DNA of 64,000 nt, from the NCBI GenBank assembly GCA_013076295.1, contig RQOL01000699.1, positions 4,712,001 to 4,776,000 of the forward strand. The letters are read 5' to 3'. Position 1 is the stretch's first letter; each line of letters starts with the position of its first letter. Made by a program: the position numbers and the translations under genes. Positions 33,894 to 46,696 of this stretch are shown here, in pieces. The notes below the pieces were generated by a model that had not been told where the DNA came from, did no database searches, and saw only the letters and a program-made list of their open reading frames with translations. The DNA comes from Sanderia malayensis (lineage: Eukaryota > Cnidaria > Scyphozoa > Semaeostomeae > Pelagiidae).

Positions 33894-36800
33894 TTATTAA
33901 AACGTTCAACAAAGTTAAATTTGATGTTTCATATTTCTAGTTTTATCATTTATATCGGTCTTATGGTGTAATGGTTAGCACTTTGGACTTGAATCCAATG
34001 ATCCGAGTTCAAGTCTCGGTAAGACCTTTATTAAAACGTTCAACAAAGTTAAATTTGATGTTTCATTTCTAGTTTTATCATTTATATCGGTCTTATGGTG
34101 TAATGGTTAGCACTTTGGACTGAATCCAATGATCCGAGTTCAAGTCTCGGTAAGACCTTTATTAAACTTCAACAAAGTTAAATTTGTGTTCATTTCTAGT
34201 TTTATCATTTATATCGGTCTTATGGTGTAATGGTTAGCACTTTGGACTTGAATCCAATGATCCGAGTTCAAGTCTCGGTAAGACCTTTATTAAAACGTTC
34301 AACAAAGTTAAATTATGCTTTTCACATTTCTAGTTTTATCATTTATATCGGTCTTATGGTGTAATGGTTAGCACTTTGGACTTGAATCCAATGATCCGAG
34401 TTCAAGTCTCGGTAAGACCTTTATTAAACTTCAACAAAGTTAAATTTGGTTTTCACTTTCTAGTTTTATCATTTATATCGGTCTTATGGTGTAATGGTTA
34501 GCACTTTGGACTTTGAATCCAATGATCCGAGTTCAAGTCTCGGTAAGACCTTTATTAAAACGTTCAACAAAGTTAAATTTAATGCTTTTTATTTCTAGTT
34601 TTATCATTTATATCGGTCTTATGGTGTAATGGTTAGCACTTTGGACTTTGAATCCAATGATCCGAGTTCAAGTCTCGGTAAGACCTTTATTAAACGTTCA
34701 ACAAAGTTAAATTTGATTTTCATATTTCTAGTTTTATCATTTATATCGGTCTTATGGTGTAATGGTTAGCACTTTGGACTTTGAATCCAATGATCCGAGT
34801 TCAAGTCTCGGTAAGACCTTTATTAAAACGTTCAACAAAGTTAAATTTAATGCTTTTTATTTCTAGTTTTATCATTTATATCGGTCTTATGGTGTAATGG
34901 TTAGCACTTTGGACTTTGAATCCAATGATCCGAGTTCAAGTCTCGGTAAGACCTTTATTACAATGTTCAACAAAGTTAAATTTGTGTTTTCATATTTCTA
35001 GTTTTATCATTTATATCGGTCTTATGGTGTAATGGTTAGCACTTTGGACTCTGAATCCAATGATCCGAGTTCAAGTCTCGGTAAGACCTTTATTAAACAT
35101 TCAACAAAGTTAAATTTGGTTTTCACATTTCTAGTTTTATCATTTATATCGGTCTTATGGTGTAATGGTTAGCACTTTGGACTTGAATCCAATGATCCGA
35201 GTTCAAGTCTCGGTAAGACCTTTATTAAAACATTCAACAAAATTAAATTTGGTTTTTCACATTTCTAGTTTTATCATTTATATCGGTCTTATGGTGTAAT
35301 GGTTAGCACTTTGGACTTTGAATCCAATGATCCGAGTTCAAGTCTCGGTAAGACCTTTATTAAACGTTCAACAAAGTTAAATTTGATGCTTCATATTTCT
35401 AGTTTTATCATTTATATCGGTCTTATGGTGTAATGGTTAGCACTTTGGACTTTGAATCCAATGATCCGAGTTCAAGTCTCGGTAAGACCTTTATTAAAAC
35501 GTTCAACAAAGTTAAATTTGTGTTTCATGTTTCTAGTTTTATCATTTATATCGGTCTTATGGTGTAATGGTTAGCACTTTGGACTTTGAATCCAATGATC
35601 CGAGTTCAAGTCTCGGTAAGACCTTTATTAAAACATTAAACAAAGTTAAATTTGGTTTTTCACATTTCTAGTTTTATCATTTATATCGGTCTTATGGTGT
35701 AATGGTTAGCACTTTGGACTTTGAATCCAATGATCCGAGTTCAAGTCTCGGTAAGACCTTTATTAAAACATTCAACAAAGTTAAATTTGGTTTTTCACAT
35801 TTCTAGTTTTATCATTTATATCGGTCTTATGGTGTAATGGTTAGCACTTTGGACTTTGAATCCAATGATCCGAGTTCAAGTCTCGGTAAGACCTTTATTA
35901 CAATGTTCAACAAAGTTAAATTTGATGCTTCATATTTCTAGTTTTATCATTTATATCGGTCTTATGGTGTAATGGTTAGCACTTTGGACTTTGAATCCAA
36001 TGATCCGAGTTCAAGTCTCGGTAAGACCTTTATTACAATGTTCAACAAAGTTAAATTTGATGCTTCATATTTCTAGTTTTATCATTTATATCGGTCTTAT
36101 GGTGTAATGGTTAGCACTTTGGACTTTGAATCCAATGATCCGAGTTCAAGTCTCGGTAAGACCTTTATTACAATGTTCAACAAAGTTAAATTTGATGCTT
36201 CATATTTCTAGTTTTATCATTTATATCGGTCTTATGGTGTAATGGTTAGCACTTTTTGAATCCAATGATCCGAGTTCAAGTCTCGGTAAGACCTTTATTA
36301 AAACGTTCAACAAAGTTAAATTTGATGTTTCATATTTCTAGTTTTATCATTTATATCGGTCTTATGGTGTAATGGTTAGCACTTTGGACTCTGAATCCAA
36401 TGATCCGAGTTCAAGTCTCGGTAAGACCTTTATTAAAACGTTCAACAAAGTTAAATTTGATGCTTTTTATTTCTAGTTTTATCATTTATATCGGTCTTAT
36501 GGTGTAATGGTTAGCACTTTGGACTTGAATCCAATGATCCGAGTTCAAGTCTCGGTAAGACCTTTATTAAAACGTTCAACAAAGTTAAATTTAATGCTTT
36601 TTATTTCTAGTTTTATCATTTATATCGGTCTTATGGTGTAATGGTTAGCACTTTGGACTCTGAATCCAATGATCCGAGTTCAAGTCTCAGTAAGACCTTT
36701 ATTACAATGTTCAACAAAGTTAAATTTGATGCTTCACATTTCTAGTTTTATCATTTATATCGGTCTTATGGTGTAATGGTTAGCACTTTGGACTTTGAAT

Positions 36801-39800
36801 CCAATGATCCGAGTTCAAGTCTCGGTAAGACCTTTATTAAAACGTTCAACAAAGTTAAATTTGTTTTTCAATTTCTAGTTTTATCATTTTATATCGGTCT
36901 TATGGTGTAATGGTTAGCACTTTGGACTTTGAATCCAATGATCCGAGTTCAAGTCTCGGTAAGACCTTTATTAAAACGTTCAACAAAGTTAAATTTTGTG
37001 TTACATATTTCTAGTTTTATCATTTATATCGGTCTTATGGTGTAATGGTTAGCACTTTGGACTTTGAATCCAATGATCCGAGTTCAAGTCTCCGGTAAGA
37101 CCTTTATTAAAAGTTCAACAAAGTTAAATTTGATGTTTTCATATTTCTAGTTTTATCATTTATATCGGTCTTATGGCTGTAATGGTTAGCACTTTGGACT
37201 CTGAATCCAATGATCCGAGTTCAAGTCTCGGTAAGACCTTTATTAAAACGTTCAACAAAGTTAAATTTGATGTTTCATATTTCTAGTTTTATCATTTATA
37301 TCGGTCTTATGGTGTAATGGTTAGCACTTTGGACTCTGAATCCAATGATCCGAGTTCAAGTCTCGGTAAGACCTTTATTAAAACGTTCAACAAAGTTAAA
37401 TTTGATGTTTCATATTTCTAGTTTTATCATTTATATCGGTCTTATGGTGTAATGGTTAGCACTTTGGACTCTGAATCCAATGATCCGAGTTCAAGTCTCG
37501 GTAAGACCTTTATTAAAACGTTCAACAAAGTTAAATTTGGTTTTTCATATTTTTAGTTTTATCATTTATATCGGTCTTATGGTGTAATGGTTAGCACTTT
37601 GGACTCTGAATCCAATGATCCGAGTTCAAGTCTCGGTAAGACCTTTATTAAAGCATTCAACAAAATTAAATTTGGTTTTTCACATTTCTAGTTTTCTCAT
37701 TTATATCGGTCTTATGGTGTAATGGTTAGCACTTTGGACTTTGAATCCAATGATCCGAGTTCAAGTCTCGGTAAGACCTTTATTAAAACGTTCAACAAAA
37801 GTTATGAATTTGTTTTCACATTTCTAGTTTTATTCATTATATCGGTCTTATTGGATGTAATGGTTAGCACTTTGGACTCTGAATCCAATGATCCGAGTTC
37901 CAAGTCTCAGTAAGACCTTTATTACAATGTTCAACAAAGCTTAAATTTGAAGTTATTTATTTCTAGTTTTATCATTTATATCGGTCTTATGGTTGTTAAT
38001 GGTTAGCACTTTGGACTTTGAATCCAATGATCGAGTTCAAGTCTCGGTAAGACCTTTATTAAACGTTCAACAAAGTTAAATTTTGTGCTTTCATATTTCT
38101 TAGTTTTATCATTTATATCGGTCTTATGGTGTAATGGTTAGCACTTTGGACTTTGAATCCAATTATCCGAGTTGAAGTGTCGGTAAGACCTTTATTAAAA
38201 CATTCAACAAAGTTAAATTTTGTGTTACATATTTCTAGTTTTATAATTTATATCGGTCTTATGGTGTAATGGTTAGCACTTTGGACTTGAATCCAATGAT
38301 CCGAGTTCAAGTCGGTAAGACCTTTATTAAAACGTTCAACAAAGTTAAATTTGTGTTCATATTTCTAGTTTTATCATTTATATCGGTCTTATGGTGTAAT
38401 GGTTAGCACTTTGGACTTGAATCCAATGATCCGAGTTCAAGTTTCGGTAAGACCTTTATTAAAACATTCAACAAAGTTAAATTTTGTGTTACATATTTCT
38501 AGTTTTATCATTTATATCGGTCTTATTGTGTAATGGTTAGCACTTTGGACTTTGAATCCAATTATCCGAGTTCAAGTGTCGGTAAGACCTTTATTAAAAC
38601 ATTCAACAAAGTTAAATTTTGTGTTACATATTTCTAGTTTTATAATTTATATCGGTGTTATGGTCTAATGGTCAGCACTTTGGACTCTGAATCCAATGAT
38701 CCGAGTTCAAGTGTCGGTAAGACCTTTATTAAAACGTTCAACAAAGTTAAATTTTGTGTTACATATTTCTAGTTTTATCATTTATATCGGTCTTATTGGG
38801 TAATGGTTAGCACTTTGGACTTTGAATCCAATTATCCGAGTTCAAGTGTCGGTAAGACCTTTATTAAAACATTCAACAAAGTTAAATTTTGTGTTACATA
38901 TTTCTAGTTTTATCATTTATATCGGTCTTATTGTGTAATGGTTAGCACTTTGGACTTTGAATCCAATTATCCGAGTTCAAGTGTCGGTAAGACCTTTATT
39001 AAAACGTTCAAAAAAGCTAAATTTGGTGTTTCATATTTCTAGTTTTATCATTTATATCGGTCTTATTGTGTAATGGTTAGTACTTTGGACTTTGAATCCG
39101 ATTATCCGAGTTCAAGTGTCGGTAAGACCTTTATTAAAAGTTCAACAAAGTTAAATTTGGTTTTTCACATTTCTAGTTTTATCATTTATATCTGTCTTAT
39201 GGTGTAATGGTTAGCACTTTGGACTTTGAATCCAATGATCTGATTTCAAGTCTCGGTAAGACCTTTATTACAATGTTCACCAAAGTTAAATTTGATGCTT
39301 TATATTTCTAGTTTTATCATTTATATCCGTTTTATGGTGTAATGGTTAGCACTTTGGACTCTGAATCCAATGATCCGAGTTCAAGTCTCGGTAAGACCTT
39401 TATTACAATGTTCAACAAAGTTAAATTTGATGCTTCATATTTCTAGTTTTATCATATATATCGGTCTTATGGTGTAATGGTTAGCACTTTGGACTTTGAA
39501 TCCAATGATCCGAGTTCAAGTCTGGGTAAGACCTTTATTAAAACGGTCAGCAAAGTTAAATTTAATGCTTTTTATTTCTAGTTTTATCATTTATATCGGT
39601 CTTATGGTCTAATGGTTAGCACTTTGGACTTTGAATCCAATGATCCGAGTTCAAGTCTCGGTAAGACCTTTATTACAATGTTCACCAAAGTTAAATTTGA
39701 TGCTTTATATTTCTAGTTTTATCATTTATATCCGTCTTATGGTGTAATGGTTAGCACTTTGGACTCTGAATCCATTGATCCGAGTTCAAGTCTCGGTAAG

Positions 39801-41690
39801 ACCTTTATTACAATGTTCAACAAAGTTAAATTTAATGCTTTTTATTTCTAGTTTTATCATTTTTATCGGTCTTATGGTCTAATGGTTAGCACTTTGGACT
39901 CTGAATCCAATGATCCGAGTTCAAGTCTCGGTAAGACCTTTATTAAAACATTCAACAAAGTTAAATTTGATGCTTCATATTTCTCGTTTTATCATTTATA
40001 TCCGTCTTATGGTGTAATGGTTAGCACTTTGGACTTTGAATCCAATTATCCGAGTTCAAGTGTCGGTAAGACCTTTATTAAAACGTTCAAAAAAGCTAAA
40101 TTTGGTGTTTCATATGTCTAGTTTTATCATTTATATCGGTCTTATTGTGTAATGGTTAGTACTTTGGACTTTGAATTCCATTATCCGAGTTCAAGTGTCG
40201 GTAAGACCTTTATTAAAACGTTCAACAAAGTTAAATTTGGTGTTTCACATTTCTAGTTTTATCATTTATATCGGTCTTATGGTGTAATGGTTAGCACTTT
40301 GGACTTTGAATCTAATGATCCGAGTTCAAGTCTCAGTAAGACCTTTAATAAAACGTCGATCAAACGGATTTTTGGTTTTTCACATTTCTAGTTTTCTCAT
40401 TTATATCGGTCTTATTGCGTAATGGTTAGCACTTTGGACTTTGAATCCAATGATCTCAAGTCAAGTCTTGGTAAGACTTTTATTAAAACGTCGAGCAATG
40501 GGAAATTTGGTTTTTCACATTTCTAGTTTTCTCATTTATATCGGTCTGATTGCGTAATGGTTAGCACTTTGGACTTTGAATCCAATGATCCGAGTTCAAG
40601 TCTCGGTAAGACCTTTATTACAATGTTCAACAAAGTTAAATTTGATGCTTCATATTTCTAGTTATATCATATATATCGGTCTTATGGTGTAATGGTTAGC
40701 ACTTTGGACTTTGAATCCAATGATCCGAGTTCAAGTCTCGGTAAGATCTTTATTAAAACGTTCAACAAAAGCTAATTTTCGTGTTTCATATTTCTAGTTT
40801 TATCATTTATATCGGTCTTATTGTGTAATGGTTAGCACTTTGGACTTTGAATCCAATTATCCGAGTTCAAGTGTCGGTAAGACTTTTATTAAAACGTTCA
40901 AAAAAGCTAAATTTTGTGTTTCATATTTCTAGTTTTATCATTTATATCGGTCTTTATGTGTAATGGTTAGCACTTTGGACTCTGAATCCAATGATCTCAA
41001 GTCAAGTCTTGGTAAGACTTTTATTACAACGTTGAGCAAAGGGAAGTTTGGTTTTTCACATTTCTAGTTTTCTCATTTATATCGGTCTTATTGTGTAATG
41101 GTTAGCACTTTGGACTTTGAATCCAATGATCCGAGTTCAAGTCTCGGTAAGACCTTTATTGAAACGTTTAACAAAGTGAAGTTTAGTGTTTCACATTTCT
41201 AGTTTTATCATTTATATCTGTCTTATGGTGTAATGGTTAGCACTTTGGACTTTGAATCCAATGATCCGAGTTCAAGTCTCGGTAAGACCTTTATTAAAAC
41301 GTTCAACAAAAGCTAAATTTCGTGTTTCATATTTCTAGTTTTCTCATTTATATCGGTCTTATTGTGTAATGGTTAGCACTTTGGACTCTGAATCCAATGA
41401 TCTCAAGTCAAGTCTTGGTAAGACTTTTATTACAACGTTGAGCAAAGGGAAGTTTGGTGTTTCACATTTCTACTTTTCTCATTTATAACGATCCTATGGT
41501 GTAATGGTTAGCACTTTGGACTCTGAATGCAATCATCCGAGTTCAAGTCTCGATAAGACCTTTATTAAAACCTGGAGCAAAAGCAAATTTGCTTGTTTAC
41601 ATTTTTAATGTCATATTTATAAGAATTTTATTGTATAATGGCTAGCACTTTTGACTTTGAATGCAATAATCGGTCATCCAAGCAAACATT

Positions 41691-43456
41691 ACATGTGAAA
41701 CTAAGAAATTTTGAACTACTGGAATGGAAAACGTGCGAGGGAAAGTACAACACGCCTTCATTCGTCAGCAGTCCTAAGTTGCATCATATGCAAAAATATT
41801 TCTCACTTTGAAACATTCTTGTTAACTGGACGAATCGAGTCTACATTTGGACAACTAGAAGAAGTTTACTATCGGCAGTCAAAGAAAATGTACGCAGATA
41901 TTGTAAAGTTAAGTATTCAAATTTCAAATATATTTGCTTTTCTATTTGATATTATTTGGCTTTTGATAAGTTTCAATGATCGATGTAATTCAGATGAGGT
42001 TAGGCCTAAGGCCAACAGTTCGAACTTAAGACGCTTGGGTGCCTACTTTGTTTGTGTGCTATTCCGGGCTGAGTTTGTCGGAAGCTTTTCCTTACTCTCT
42101 GGAAAATGGAGCTTTGGTATTATTTTGAAGTAAGTTCATAGAATGAAAAAAGTCAAGGGTACCAACTACACCGCAATTTAATTATCGAGCCACATGAAAT
42201 GGGGTCTTATTTCCCACCCCACTACTCGCATAAAAGGATGCAATGGCTATGGCTTGGGAATTTTTGTCGCTCTTAGTTTTTGAGCCGGTTTTCTCAAATC
42301 CGAGCCGGTTATGTGTGCATAGCTATTTCGCTGCATGTTTTCAATATTTTACAAATAGTGCCACCATTATTCTGTTGTTGGGCATCTACCTTTAACTATT
42401 TTTTGTGGTATTCATTGAGGATATGCACCAATGCATATTGGTCAGGGGCGCAAGGCATGTCTTCACTTAAGCTTTCCATGAATCTCGCTCCAAGGTTGAT
42501 CATGCCATCACAGTGTAAACAACCTTGATTAGTCCTCAATTGTATCAATCAATCAATGGAACAAAGAACCAATTTTGTCACTGCGTAGCATACGACAACG
42601 GGGATTTTCAAGCCTGACATGATTTTTGGCACGATAGCTGCAAATTTATAATCGCAAGGTAACAAAGATGAAAGTTTCAAGTAAAACAGACGTGAAAAGT
42701 GTAACCACAAGCGTACCTAACGACAGTGGTATATCAGGAAGATTCAATCAAAAATTTTTGTGAATTGGTATTTATTTACGCGTCGAATTTTTCTTTACTT
42801 GCGACATACATTGATTTGGAATTGTCCTGTTCTAAACTAACAGCGTCTTGTGGGAATTCAGAGTTGAGCTCAGCCCGTGTTGAACTCAACGCGGGCTGAG
42901 TTCAACTGCTTGTTTTAATGAAATGAAGAATTGAGACTGCACAGCCAATAGAAATATGGTTCCACACACCTTGGAACCGCACGTGACCAAGGAAAAGCTT
43001 TTGGCCGCTGAAGGACCGACCAATGGTCATATGCAAGACAAGAATGATCTAAAACCACTATTTTGCAAAGTTCATATATTCCATTGTTTCAATAATTCAA
43101 TTCATTCTGTTTATCTGCGAATAAATTCATTGATCAACATCGGCTATTTTACACATGTGCAAAGGTTGCAGTTGTTAGCTTAAAGTAAAAAGAAATGTGA
43201 TTGTTATGTTGCAATTTTAATAAATAGAAACTATTATTTTTTCTTTGCCCATTTTTAGTTAATTTAACTTTTAGTGATTCATTTTATTTCAATTTCATGT
43301 ACGTTGCAGCAAAGCGATCCTGGCCCCTTTATACCATGATGCCATTAAACAAGAAATAACTGGGATGCTAATTGATGTTTCCTTCTGTTCTCATTATATT
43401 TAACGCAAAAAAATAACTACTATAATTGTGCGAATTAGAATCTATAATATTAACAA
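41691..43456. other. Intergenic between tRNA array and glycosyltransferase copy 1
   Basis: No coding domain. It contains a palindrome at about 42864-42905 built on GTTGAGCTCAGCCCG and CGGGCTGAGTTCAAC. The 43.1-43.4 kb part (GATCAACATCGGCTATTTTA, then AGCAAAGCGATCC) is also found 3' of the other glycosyltransferase copies, so it belongs to the duplicated unit. Confidence 0.55.
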
Positions 43457-44767
43457 TTAACGTAAATACCTATCTGCATGGTCAGCAGATGGAAAGTCAA
43501 ATTCCCGAAGCAGGGAGCAAAATTCATCTTTGTTTTTTAAATTCAAGTTAAACAATTGTGGGTGACGGTTTTGAATTCCTGCCACAATGTTGTAATGGTG
43601 TTGCTGTGTGCTGTTACATCTCTTATCCCAAAGCCAATTGAAGTGTTCAAATCTAAAGAGGATTTCTTGGAGGTCAGATTTTTGAAAAATTAGACACATT
43701 TCTGGGCAAAGTACGAACCCAAATGAACGACATAGACCTTCACGTAAGTAAAAGTTCACCCACTTGGGATCTGGGTCAAAACCAATATGATTTTGCCCTT
43801 CATAAAAAAGATATCTGGCATGACAAGCTGGTCTTGGTTTAGGAATCTTGTGTCTCTCCCTTACCACATGGTAGAAATATTCTGGCTTAACCATGGCTGG
43901 TATGGCATATTTTCTTTTGAATGTGTCATAAGGTATCCCTTGGACGTGCCATGCATATTGATCCCGGTGATGGTACCACATATAGTTACACATAATACTG
44001 AAATGGCACCAAGACCCAGCTCCTCCCGTTTTCTCGCATCCATCCGGTGCAGCCTCTTTGAACACATGATCAAACGACTTACGGTGGATTTTTTCGACGT
44101 ATTGCCTCATTTCTACAATATGCGAGACTTTGAATATAACGGGAAAAGAAGACATACATTGGAAGACCTGCGTGACTTGTAGAATATGCTGGGCTGATTG
44201 AATCCAACAACGAAATCGTGGATGCCCGTAGTTAGGAATAAGGATTGGCTTATTATTTTCAAACAGCAAATCATCAGTAACCGCAGTTGTAAAGACCGTA
44301 TCTACATCAATAAAAGCAACATAGTGGTCAGTTGCACATCTATCTGCATACATCATATCAAGATACTGCCTTGCTTTACCCCAACCATAATCAACTTTAT
44401 CAGCATAGGGATCCATGTAACAAACCTTGACACTCATTTCAGGATGAAAATTTGCAAATTTGTCACCATACGTATGGTCTTCTTCTTTTTCGTTGTCGAG
44501 AACAAGTATTAATTTAAGATATTTTTTCAAAAAGAATAGCTTCATGCTTCTTAACAGCCATTTCTCCATGTTGTCAACAAGTATCCCACCAGATGTTAAT
44601 CGAACGTAAAATGAAATGTTTTTGCTCTCCGTGGCTGTTGTTTCTCGATTAGGCCTTGGAGATAGTAAGTTCCTGGATTTATTGAATATGTTCTCATAAT
44701 GGAGAAATTGATACAATGCCAATACTCCCATAAAAGTTAAAACAAAAGTTTTCTTCGTGGCTTCCAT
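43457..44767 (-). CDS. Type II membrane glycosyltransferase-like protein, copy 1
   Basis: Intronless, 436 residues from ATG 44767 (GTG six bases upstream is not a start). The short N-terminal tail and hydrophobic segment (TFVLTFMGVLALYQFL, residues 7-22) form a signal anchor, so the rest should lie in the Golgi or ER lumen. NIS near residue 50 is a glycosylation sequon. AFIDVDTVF (D154, D156) looks like the DxD motif that binds metal and nucleotide sugar in GT-A enzymes, followed by NKPILIPNYG. There are many cysteines, and WCHFSIMCNYMWYH lies in the second half. The exact family and substrate are not recognised. The upstream region has sequence (GCACACTGTATATTCTGATAT) shared with the other copies, a candidate promoter. 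No defects seen. Confidence 0.75.
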   Translation of the reverse strand: MEATKKTFVLTFMGVLALYQFLHYENIFNKSRNLLSPRPNRETTATESKNISFYVRLTSGGILVDNMEKWLLRSMKLFFLKKYLKLILVLDNEKEEDHTYGDKFANFHPEMSVKVCYMDPYADKVDYGWGKARQYLDMMYADRCATDHYVAFIDVDTVFTTAVTDDLLFENNKPILIPNYGHPRFRCWIQSAQHILQVTQVFQCMSSFPVIFKVSHIVEMRQYVEKIHRKSFDHVFKEAAPDGCEKTGGAGSWCHFSIMCNYMWYHHRDQYAWHVQGIPYDTFKRKYAIPAMVKPEYFYHVVRERHKIPKPRPACHARYLFYEGQNHIGFDPDPKWVNFYLREGLCRSFGFVLCPEMCLIFQKSDLQEILFRFEHFNWLWDKRCNSTQQHHYNIVAGIQNRHPQLFNLNLKNKDEFCSLLREFDFPSADHADRYLR

Positions 44768-44939
44768 TTTCACAATGGCCTCTTACTAAGTACATATATT
44801 CAACGCACACTGTATATTCTGATATCAAACATCTCACCAAAAAGAAATGGTTTTGGCCTTCGGCTTGTTTAATACAGAGCTAAAGCAGTAGAAAATATGG
44901 CGCTCTTTGATAAGTTGAGACAGAATTTATTGAGTTAAA

Positions 44940-44999
44940 TACTGGACATAATACTGGACATCATACTGGACATCATACTGGACATAATACTGGACATAG
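44940..44999. repeat. Short tandem repeat, ~13-bp unit
   Basis: Five consecutive units of ATACTGGACAT plus two bases. Another TACTGGACATAA sits at about 46.67 kb, on the far side of a cluster of inserted elements. Confidence 0.85.
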
Positions 45000-45089
45000 T
45001 GTAGTGAAATTACGTATTTTTAGATTTCTTTCATTTTGCTCTCTTCTCGATCACTTCCTTTATTTCATCATCTCGCGTCATTCAAATTA

Positions 45090-46187
45090 CGGGCCCATAT
45101 ACACGAGCACCTTAAATCTGCCTAAAACAGCAGGGTGCAGCGTAAGGAGGTGTGAATTCCAGACTGTCTGTCCTTATTTTGCTCATCAAAATAAGGCCCC
45201 GTTTACACGGTACCGGTCAAGTTTTTAGCCGTTCAAGTTTTTGTACGGATAGGGGTTGCGTTTACACGAGATCGGCTATCCGTACAAATATTTGTACGGA
45301 TAGCCGTGCAAAAACTTGTCCTGTTAGGAAGAGGACGAGTTGACAACTTGAGCGGTCAAATATTTGAACGGTACCGTGTAAACGCTTCTAACCGTGCAAA
45401 TATTTGTACGGATTCATAAAGAGGTGAAAAAGTCAGGAAAGCGAGGCACTTTGAAAAGCGAGGCAAAATAAGGACAGACAGTCTGGAATTCACACCTCCT
45501 TACGCTGCACCCTACTGTTTTGGGCAGATTTAAGGTGCTCGTGTATATGGGCCCTATGGTCTCCCTTGCAAGGCCTGCCTTATTCGTTTCACACGTAAGG
45601 ATGAAAAAGACCGGCCAATAAAATAAGGGGTGCTCTCGAGGTTCCCTTATTTTAAGGCAGCATTGTTTTCTCTTTGATCCCTGTCATCGGAGATTAGCAT
45701 CGTCCCAATTTCACAACAACGCGCCCGCGCGGCTTATTCAAATTTTTTCTTGACTAATAACAAAGGTCATCTGGAAGTTTCTCTGTTTATCTGTTTATAA
45801 AAATATAATAATGTCGGAGGAAGTATTTTTTTGCTGCTATTAATGTCTGTATATCTGCGGGAGCAAAGTCTCCAGCGTGCACTGCAAAGTGTAATGCATT
45901 TGCTGCAGCCTATATTCCGAATCTTCAGGCATTGTTGTTTGTTCATATGCAGACAATCTTTGATGAACCATACGTCTGAAGTTTGCCATCGTTCAATTCA
46001 AATAAACTGCCCAGAGAGTTTATCAAAGAGTTGTAATGTTACCAGTCATCACTGATTAGGAAAACTGACATGTGTTACTTATTTTGATGAGCAAAATAAG
46101 GACAGACAGTCTGGAATTCACACCTCCTTACGCTGCACCCTACTGTTTTAGGCAAATTTAAGGTGCTCGTGTATATGGGCCCTATGG
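45090..46187. mobile_element. Composite TIR element with nested MITE
   Basis: The left end GGGCCCATATACACGAGCAC runs about 100 bp and is repeated inverted at about 46078-46187. A third, also inverted, copy occurs at about 45463-45556. Inside the left part a second MITE begins GGCCCCGTTTACACGGTACC (about 45191) and ends near GGTACCGTGTAAACGC (about 45387). No protein frame of note. Confidence 0.65.
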
Positions 46188-46285
46188 GCCCTACATTATT
46201 CTATTTTTATATATGCATCGTCACTCTTATCCTTCTAGAAACACTTATGCTTTATCATAACCTGGAAAGCAGCGTTCGTTGGATA

Positions 46286-46592
46286 CTTTAATCGGAGAAA
46301 CTTTAGATAAAGGACAAACTTTTGCGAATTTACAAATCGAAAAAATTTTGCGAGATAAACTTTCGCAAATAGAGAAATTATGTAACATATTTTGCATATT
46401 TTTGTACATTTGAACAGGTTTTACAGATATAACTGGTTAAATTTTTGCGAATGTGAGTTTTAGAAAAATTTTGCGAGGTAAACTTTTGCGAAATGCAATT
46501 TTGAAAAAATTCGCGCGTCAAACTTTCGCGAAAATGACCAAAATTCGCGAAATTCGCGAAAGTTTATCTCGCGAAAGTTTCTCCGATTAAAG
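46286..46592. mobile_element. MITE, TA target site
   Basis: Ends CTTTAATCGGAGAAACTTT face each other, and TA lies on both sides (46284-46285, 46593-46594). The body is full of TTTTGCGA/TCGCGAAA motifs. Non-coding. Confidence 0.75.
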
Positions 46593-46696
46593 TAGTCTCT
46601 GGACATAGAGGAGAAGACACGACACACACGCAGGGCTCTTTATATTAGGAACACAAAATTCCTAAAATAGTACTGGACATAACGTTTCGCATACGG

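Larger units (their letters stand above)
32974..41690 (+). repeat. Tandem tRNA-Gln satellite, about 65 units of ~134 bp
   Basis: Each unit holds a 72-nt tRNA-Gln gene plus a ~62-nt spacer ending TTTCTAGTTTTATCATTTATATC. By hand count: about 65 units, all plus strand; about 39 with loop CTTTGAA (anticodon TTG), 16 with CTCTGAA (CTG; for example near 33822, 35018, 36358, 37302, 37437, 37572, 39733, 41353) and 10 with a shortened anticodon loop (near 33287, 33957, 34089, 34217, 34350, 35150, 36228, 36493, 38256, 38387). Right-edge units (from about 40.4 kb) diverge, for example with CTCAAGTCAAGTCTTGG replacing the normal T arm, and the last at about 41.62 kb is badly decayed. Such interior homogeneity with decayed edges is typical of satellites kept alike by unequal exchange. 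Confidence 0.97.

Noticed and set aside
37722..40121. Open reading frames through the tRNA array encoding LDFESNDPSSS repeats
   Set aside because: They are translations of tandem tRNA genes and spacers; the periodic peptide is a by-product of the repeat.
32974..41690. CRISPR-like repeat array
   Set aside because: The repeats are whole tRNA genes with near-identical spacers in an animal genome, not short repeats with unique spacers.
41711..42133. 140-codon frame just after the tRNA array
   Set aside because: Starts at a non-ATG codon, overlaps decayed repeat sequence and has no recognisable domain.
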